From assembly GCA_023441965.1 (NCBI GenBank), contig JAEZNB010000051.1, positions 53,638-117,637 on the forward strand: a stretch of DNA of 64,000 nt, given 5' to 3'. The notes beneath the pieces were generated by a model, which worked only from the letters and a program-made list of their open reading frames with translations, was not told the origin of the DNA and made no database searches. Positions within the stretch are counted from its first letter, which is position 1; each line of letters opens with the position of its first letter. A program made the translations under genes and the position numbers. Shown here piece by piece: positions 60,627 through 64,000 of the stretch. The stretch is from Bacillota bacterium (GTDB taxonomy: Bacteria > Bacillota > Clostridia > Lachnospirales > Lachnospiraceae).

Positions 60627-61355
60627 ATGTCAGGACATTCTAAATTCGCCAATATTAAACATAAGAAGGAACGTAATGATGCTGCTAAGGGTAAGATCTT
60701 CACGAAGCTAGGCCGTGAGATTGCTGTAGCGGTAAAGGAAGGCGGTGCCGATCCGAATTCCAACAGCCGTTTGAAGGATATAATCGCCAAAGCGAAATCC
60801 AATAACATGCCCAATGATACCATCGAACGCAGCATTAAGAAGGCGGCGGGAGATGCCAATGCCGTGAATTATGAAGCAGTTACCTATGAAGGCTATGGTC
60901 CGAACGGAACAGCGATCATCGTAGAAGCCCTGACGGATAACAAGAACAGGACTGCCGCAAATGTCCGTAATGCCTTCACTAAGGGCTACGGTAATGTTGG
61001 CTCCATCGGCTGTGTATCCTTCATGTTCGATCGGAAAGGCCAGATCATTATAGACAAGGAAGAATATGATAAATCCGCAGATGATCTGATGATGCTTGCT
61101 CTGGATGCGGGCGCTGAGGACTTTGTCGAGGAGGAGGACAGCTTTGAGATCCTGACAGATCCCGATTCCTTCAGTGAAGTCCGTGAGACCCTTGAGAAGG
61201 CCGGTATCCCCATGGCTTCCGCCGATATCTCCATGATCCCCCAGACCTGGGTAGAGCTAAAGGACGAGCAGGATATTAAGAACATGAACAAGATCCTTGA
61301 CTTACTGGATGAGGACGATGATGTACAGGAAGTATGGAACAATTGGAGTGAATAA
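60627..61355 (+). CDS. yebC: YebC/PmpR-family protein (TACO1-like)
   Basis: The 242-residue protein has the family start MSGHSKFANIKHKKERNDAAKG, the middle VEALTDNKNRTAANVRNAFTK and an acidic C-terminus (LLDEDDDVQEVW). YebC proteins were annotated as transcription regulators; more recent work links them to relief of ribosome stalling at proline-rich sequences, like mitochondrial TACO1. That would parallel EF-P in the same window. AAGGAG precedes the ATG. It is the last gene with normal base composition before the AT-rich segment. Confidence 0.95.
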   Translation: MSGHSKFANIKHKKERNDAAKGKIFTKLGREIAVAVKEGGADPNSNSRLKDIIAKAKSNNMPNDTIERSIKKAAGDANAVNYEAVTYEGYGPNGTAIIVEALTDNKNRTAANVRNAFTKGYGNVGSIGCVSFMFDRKGQIIIDKEEYDKSADDLMMLALDAGAEDFVEEEDSFEILTDPDSFSEVRETLEKAGIPMASADISMIPQTWVELKDEQDIKNMNKILDLLDEDDDVQEVWNNWSE

Positions 61356-61505
61356 AAGCCTCTAAGAAATCCAGTGTTTTTGTTGTTATAAGTAATAAAA
61401 AATGCTCCAGTGATGGTATACTGGGTGCTTATTAGTCGAAAATAAGGCATACATCCAAATCCCACATTAATCGTAACTGAGATTATGATTAATGGAGGGA
61501 TTTTT

Positions 61506-62414
61506 ATGTTGAATCAAGATGCTATTAAAGAGTTTTTATTCGATTGTAGGATGAGAAGATTAAGTGAATGAACGATTAAAGGGTATAAGAATAACAATCT
61601 TGCAATGCTTCACTTTATTGAACAGGAGTATAAAATCATTGAGTTGGAAGATATCAATCATATTGCTATTATAGGATATATTGACTTCCTTACGAAGAAA
61701 GGATTATCTGAAACTTATATTAATGGATTGATTAAGTGTTTTAAGGCTTACTTTTCGTATTGTATGAGGGAGCATTATATCATTAAAAATTCCATGGATA
61801 AAGTACATAATCAAAAAGAACCGATTACATTGATTAACACTTTTAATGATGATGAAGTAAGAAAAATGATAAGATATTATACGGGCTCAAGATTTCTCAA
61901 TATACGTAATCAACTAATCATGGTTTTATTGTTTGATACTGGCATCAGAAATTCTGAATTATGTGATTTAAAGTTATCTGATATAAGGGATACATACATT
62001 AATATTCTAGGTAAAGGTAAGAAAGTACGTCATGTGCCTATTACAGCTATTATAAATAAGTACATGATAAAGAATTTACGTGTGAGAGAAATGTATATTA
62101 AAGATAAGATAAACTATAGTACGGAATATCTACTTCTATCACAAAAAGGGAAGAGATTAACGGTAGAAACTGTAGAAAGAATAGTACTTGAATGTGGAGA
62201 GGGGTGTAATGTTAGGGAAGAAATAAGAATAAGTCCTCATACTTGCAGACATTATTATGCTCAGACTCAATTACGAAATGGATGTAATTTATTTACTGTA
62301 TCACGCTTATTAGGTCATTCTAAGATAGATGTTACTAAAAGATATCTACAATCGATGCACGATGAACAAACTATATTAATGGGGGCAAAAACAAGTCCGT
62401 TAATGAATTTATAA
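61506..62414 (+). pseudogene. tyrosine recombinase (phage-type integrase), broken by an early TGA
   Basis: A good start (ATG 61506 after GGAGGG) opens a frame that begins MLNQDAIKEFLFDC and reaches TGA at 61569-61571, codon 22. The same frame then continues without a stop to 62414. The rest has the full core of a XerC/D-like recombinase: the first Arg in DTGIRNSELC, HTCRHY (His-x-x-Arg), GHSKIDVTKRY with the His and the nucleophile Tyr. A single change from an Arg codon would explain the stop. An internal ATG at 61605 has no ribosome site, so the intact N-terminal part is lost. It is probably inactive, unless read through. Base composition is AT-rich. Confidence 0.85.
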
Positions 62415-62541
62415 TGTTTGGGTATGATTTATCGATAGCCTTTGACCGCTTTAATCCATTAGAACAATTGGGGATTAACCAGCAGAGTAAACAGATTAAG
62501 ATGTAATAATGTAAAGCATTTTTATACCGTACAAGCCATTT

Positions 62542-62600
62542 AAGCCACTACAATTACTTGTTTAGGTTTAGTTTACCTATAAGTAATCAAAAAGTGGCTT
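62542..62600. repeat. inverted repeat in the gap after the integrase
   Basis: AAGCCACT (62542-62549) pairs with AGTGGCTT (62593-62600), and AATTACTT with AAGTAAT inside it. No T tract follows. The 314-base gap (62415-62728) is AT-rich and also holds a 30-codon frame joined to the integrase stop (rejected) and the promoter at 62668-62696. Confidence 0.5.
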
Positions 62601-62667
62601 ATTGTAATATACAGATAGCAAAAAGGAATTTTTATTGTGGTTATAGATTATCTAAAGGGCTTTTATG

Positions 62668-62696
62668 TTGACATATAACAATATATGGAATAACAT
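62668..62696 (+). promoter_or_regulatory. sigma-A promoter of the two-helix membrane protein
   Basis: TTGACA (62668-62673) is perfect and TAACAT (62691-62696) lies 17 bases later, 33 bases before the ATG. Confidence 0.7.
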
Positions 62697-62728
62697 AAAA
62701 GAAGGTTTTTAATTAAGGAGAATACTAT

Positions 62729-63484
62729 ATGATAAAAAAGATACTTACTTATGTTTTAACTTTTATTAGTGGAATTTTAGTAACCGCTATTATATTAGAA
62801 CAAGATTTTATATTCAATTATATTAAAATATTTAATTGGCAAACGATAATAACTAATATTATTACTATTACATATTTTTTTGCAGGTATAGCATTGACAT
62901 TGCTAATTAATAAATCAAGTATTGATAAAGCTGAGAGAAGTAAAATTCAAGCAGAGTTGGTAAGAGAGAAGTTAAATTATGTTAGTAATTTCAAACTTTA
63001 TATAGGATTATTAAAAACAAGTACAGCATATGATAAGAAATATAAAGATATGAATTATAAAGTAAATTATATTAATGAGCAACAAATCAACAAAAAGGTC
63101 TATGGAAAATCTTTATTATCATCAATAGAAACATATAATGATTTGTATGCAAAATTTATCGAAGTTTTTTATGTTCTGGGAACGATACCATATCGTGATA
63201 TTTCAGACTGGTTGTGGTATGCAAGAAATTACTTTAATATGCTAGATACAGTTGTTAAGAAGTTTAATGATAATAATATTTGGGAACTTTCGGTAGTTGT
63301 ATATGCTGATATATCTACAATGGCAGATGACATTGATACTATTATGATGAATTACACGAATGAAAAAGTTAAAAAGTTAAGTGTACTTGAAAATTATAAG
63401 AAATCTTTATATACGGAAGATAGTATGAAAGAAAAACTTGAAAAAACGGATTTATATAAGACGTTCTTTAAATATAGTGAATGA
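62729..63484 (+). CDS. two-helix membrane protein of unknown function, AT-rich
   Basis: The 251-residue protein has two N-terminal membrane helices (about 5-25 and 40-60), then a mostly helical cytoplasmic domain with many Lys, Tyr and Asn. No catalytic motif was recognised. AAGGAG precedes the ATG, and its own consensus-like promoter is upstream, so it is likely expressed. Codon choice is strongly AT-biased, unlike the housekeeping genes before 61.4 kb, which suggests recent acquisition. It lies between a dead integrase and an IS66 end. Small membrane-anchored proteins in such places are sometimes phage-defence effectors, but nothing in the sequence proves it. Confidence 0.6.
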   Translation: MIKKILTYVLTFISGILVTAIILEQDFIFNYIKIFNWQTIITNIITITYFFAGIALTLLINKSSIDKAERSKIQAELVREKLNYVSNFKLYIGLLKTSTAYDKKYKDMNYKVNYINEQQINKKVYGKSLLSSIETYNDLYAKFIEVFYVLGTIPYRDISDWLWYARNYFNMLDTVVKKFNDNNIWELSVVVYADISTMADDIDTIMMNYTNEKVKKLSVLENYKKSLYTEDSMKEKLEKTDLYKTFFKYSE

Positions 63485-63511
63485 AGTTTTGGATAGTGAA
63501 TGAAGTTTTAG
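63474..63511 (+). repeat. 19-bp tandem duplication across a stop codon
   Basis: ATAGTGAATGAAGTTTTGG (63474-63492) is followed directly by ATAGTGAATGAAGTTTTAG (63493-63511), one mismatch. The first copy contains the stop of the membrane protein gene, the second repeats that stop in another place. It looks like a replication slip. Confidence 0.85.
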
Positions 63512-63713
63512 ATAAATTCATTGACGGCAATGATTAACTGTGATATAATATTATCCTATTTAGGCTATTTGGTGATTTAATAGTTAATATAATCGTCAAG
63601 CTCTCCTAAATTGACAATTAAATACCGCTAATCGATTCCTTCTCGAATGATATCGAATAATAAGTGTGGCTATGTTTTTGTTTCAATTAACAAAATATAA
63701 TAATAACAATTTC

Positions 63714-63795
63714 CACTGCGATTAGTTTTAAGTTGAGGTTATCAGGTCTGATAACTTTGGTTCTAATACTTAAAACTGATAAGCGGTGTTTTTTT
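63714..63795 (+). terminator. long branched hairpin with T tract (terminator or small RNA end)
   Basis: CACTGC (63714-63719) plus ATTAGTTTTAAGT (63721-63733) pairs with ACTTAAAACTGAT and GCGGTG (63783-63788), with two wobble pairs. Inside is a second perfect stem, TTATCAG-GT-CTGATAA. Seven Ts follow (63789-63795). The remainder of the 63485-63830 gap is AT-rich with no coding frame. This is larger and more structured than an ordinary terminator, so a small RNA ending here is possible. Confidence 0.6.
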
Positions 63796-63833
63796 GTGTA
63801 TAAATACAAGAAATGAGGTGGTAGATAGATAGT

Positions 63834-64000
63834 GTAAACAGTAAACGTCAAATCGCTCGCCTAGGCTAAATACATTTTTTGTGGCATACTTTAAAAAATG
63901 CAAAAAACTATTAGTTTTTTAAAGGAGGCCATTTACTATGGATCAAATAACTCACACTGTGCGTCATTCCAAGTGGAAGGAAATTATCTTCCAGTGTCAA
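63834..64000 (+). mobile_element. left end of an IS66-family element, cut by the window edge
   Basis: The end starts near GTGTAAACAGTAAAC, close to the GTAA-type terminal repeat of IS66 elements, although the precise first base (63834 or 63841) is uncertain. The following region carries the first gene of the element (tnpA). Only about 165 bases lie in the window, so tnpB, tnpC and the right end cannot be seen. The 8-bp target duplication cannot be checked. Confidence 0.7.
63938..64000 (+). CDS. tnpA: IS66 accessory protein TnpA, first 21 codons
   Basis: The frame begins MDQITHTVRHSKWKEIIFQCQ and runs off the window. The pattern of VRxSxWxExIxxCQ is the start of the small IS66 TnpA accessory protein (in Lachnospiraceae typically followed by a conserved GYYWxR-like segment not visible here). 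AAAGGAGG stands nine bases before the ATG. Only a fragment is present because of the window edge, not because of a mutation. Confidence 0.7.
   Translation, partial: MDQITHTVRHSKWKEIIFQCQ

Noticed and set aside
61404..61430. terminator after yebC
   Set aside because: The stem (CCAGT/ACTGG with one weak extension) is short and is not followed by a T tract.
61569..61571. selenocysteine or reassigned TGA in the integrase and the glucan synthase
   Set aside because: Many genes here end in TGA, no SECIS-like hairpin was seen right after either codon, and neither family is known to use selenocysteine at these places.
62414..62506. 30-codon frame joined to the integrase stop (TAATG)
   Set aside because: Coupling is suggestive, but there is no clear ribosome site, no recognised motif, and the preceding gene is a pseudogene.

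Overview
The window looks like a chromosome segment of an anaerobic, spore-forming Firmicute of the class Clostridia, most probably a Lachnospiraceae (Clostridium cluster XIVa) relative. The grounds are a complete spoIIIAA-AH sporulation operon, a T-box riboswitch in front of pheST, a type IB dihydroorotate dehydrogenase pair (pyrK-pyrD), strong AGGAGG ribosome binding sites with ATG, GTG and TTG starts, and the clostridial order xseA-xseB-ispA-dxs-tlyA-nadK-argR. The family assignment is inference from gene content and order, since no 16S gene is present. No tRNA, rRNA or CRISPR array was seen.

Layout. 1-6.7 kb: a copper handling cluster (DUF2318 Cys-rich protein, CopA ATPase, lipoprotein, CopZ chaperone, OmpR-type response regulator and histidine kinase). 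6.9-9.3 kb: an envelope-stress-like operon (PadR, HAAS/DUF1700, DUF4097, PspC) behind a promoter that carries three evenly spaced copies of a palindrome. 9.4-10.7 kb, minus strand: a CheY-like regulator and a CheX-type phosphatase with secretion-ATPase-like N-terminal repeats. 10.9-16.2 kb: argS, two AAA ATPases and a NUDIX protein with an altered motif. 16.3-24 kb: pyrimidine biosynthesis (pyrC, pyrF, pyrK, pyrD, pyrE), with a cyclophilin and a YjbQ protein in between, a 50-residue membrane protein, then queA behind an attenuator-like leader. 24-31 kb: an FAD oxidoreductase, a LysM-GH18 spore-type protein, and T-box-pheS-pheT, followed by a palindrome of about 220 bp.

31-42 kb: a two-gene cyclic beta-1,2-glucan synthase (2020 + 801 residues, separated by one in-frame TGA), a GNAT acetyltransferase, MscL with a zinc ribbon tail and a GH5 glucanase. 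42-47 kb: yqeG-aroK-aroQ-pepP-efp, with aroE on the opposite strand. 47-52.4 kb: spoIIIAA-AH, which builds the mother-cell side of the forespore feeding channel. 52.4-61.4 kb: asp23/yqhY, nusB, xseAB, ispA, dxs, tlyA, nadK, argR and yebC. These cover transcription antitermination, DNA repair, isoprenoid precursors, rRNA methylation, NADP supply and arginine regulation.

61.4-64 kb is different. It is visibly AT-rich and holds a tyrosine recombinase broken by an early TGA, a two-helix membrane protein of unknown function, a strong hairpin with a T tract, and the left end of an IS66-family element that runs off the window. This is the only clearly mobile region, and it lies where the argR neighbourhood normally continues with recN. 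The most noteworthy signals are regulatory and architectural: the PadR operator array, the queA leader, the split glucan synthase, the long palindrome after pheT and the CheX fusion. No complete new defence or mobile system could be demonstrated.
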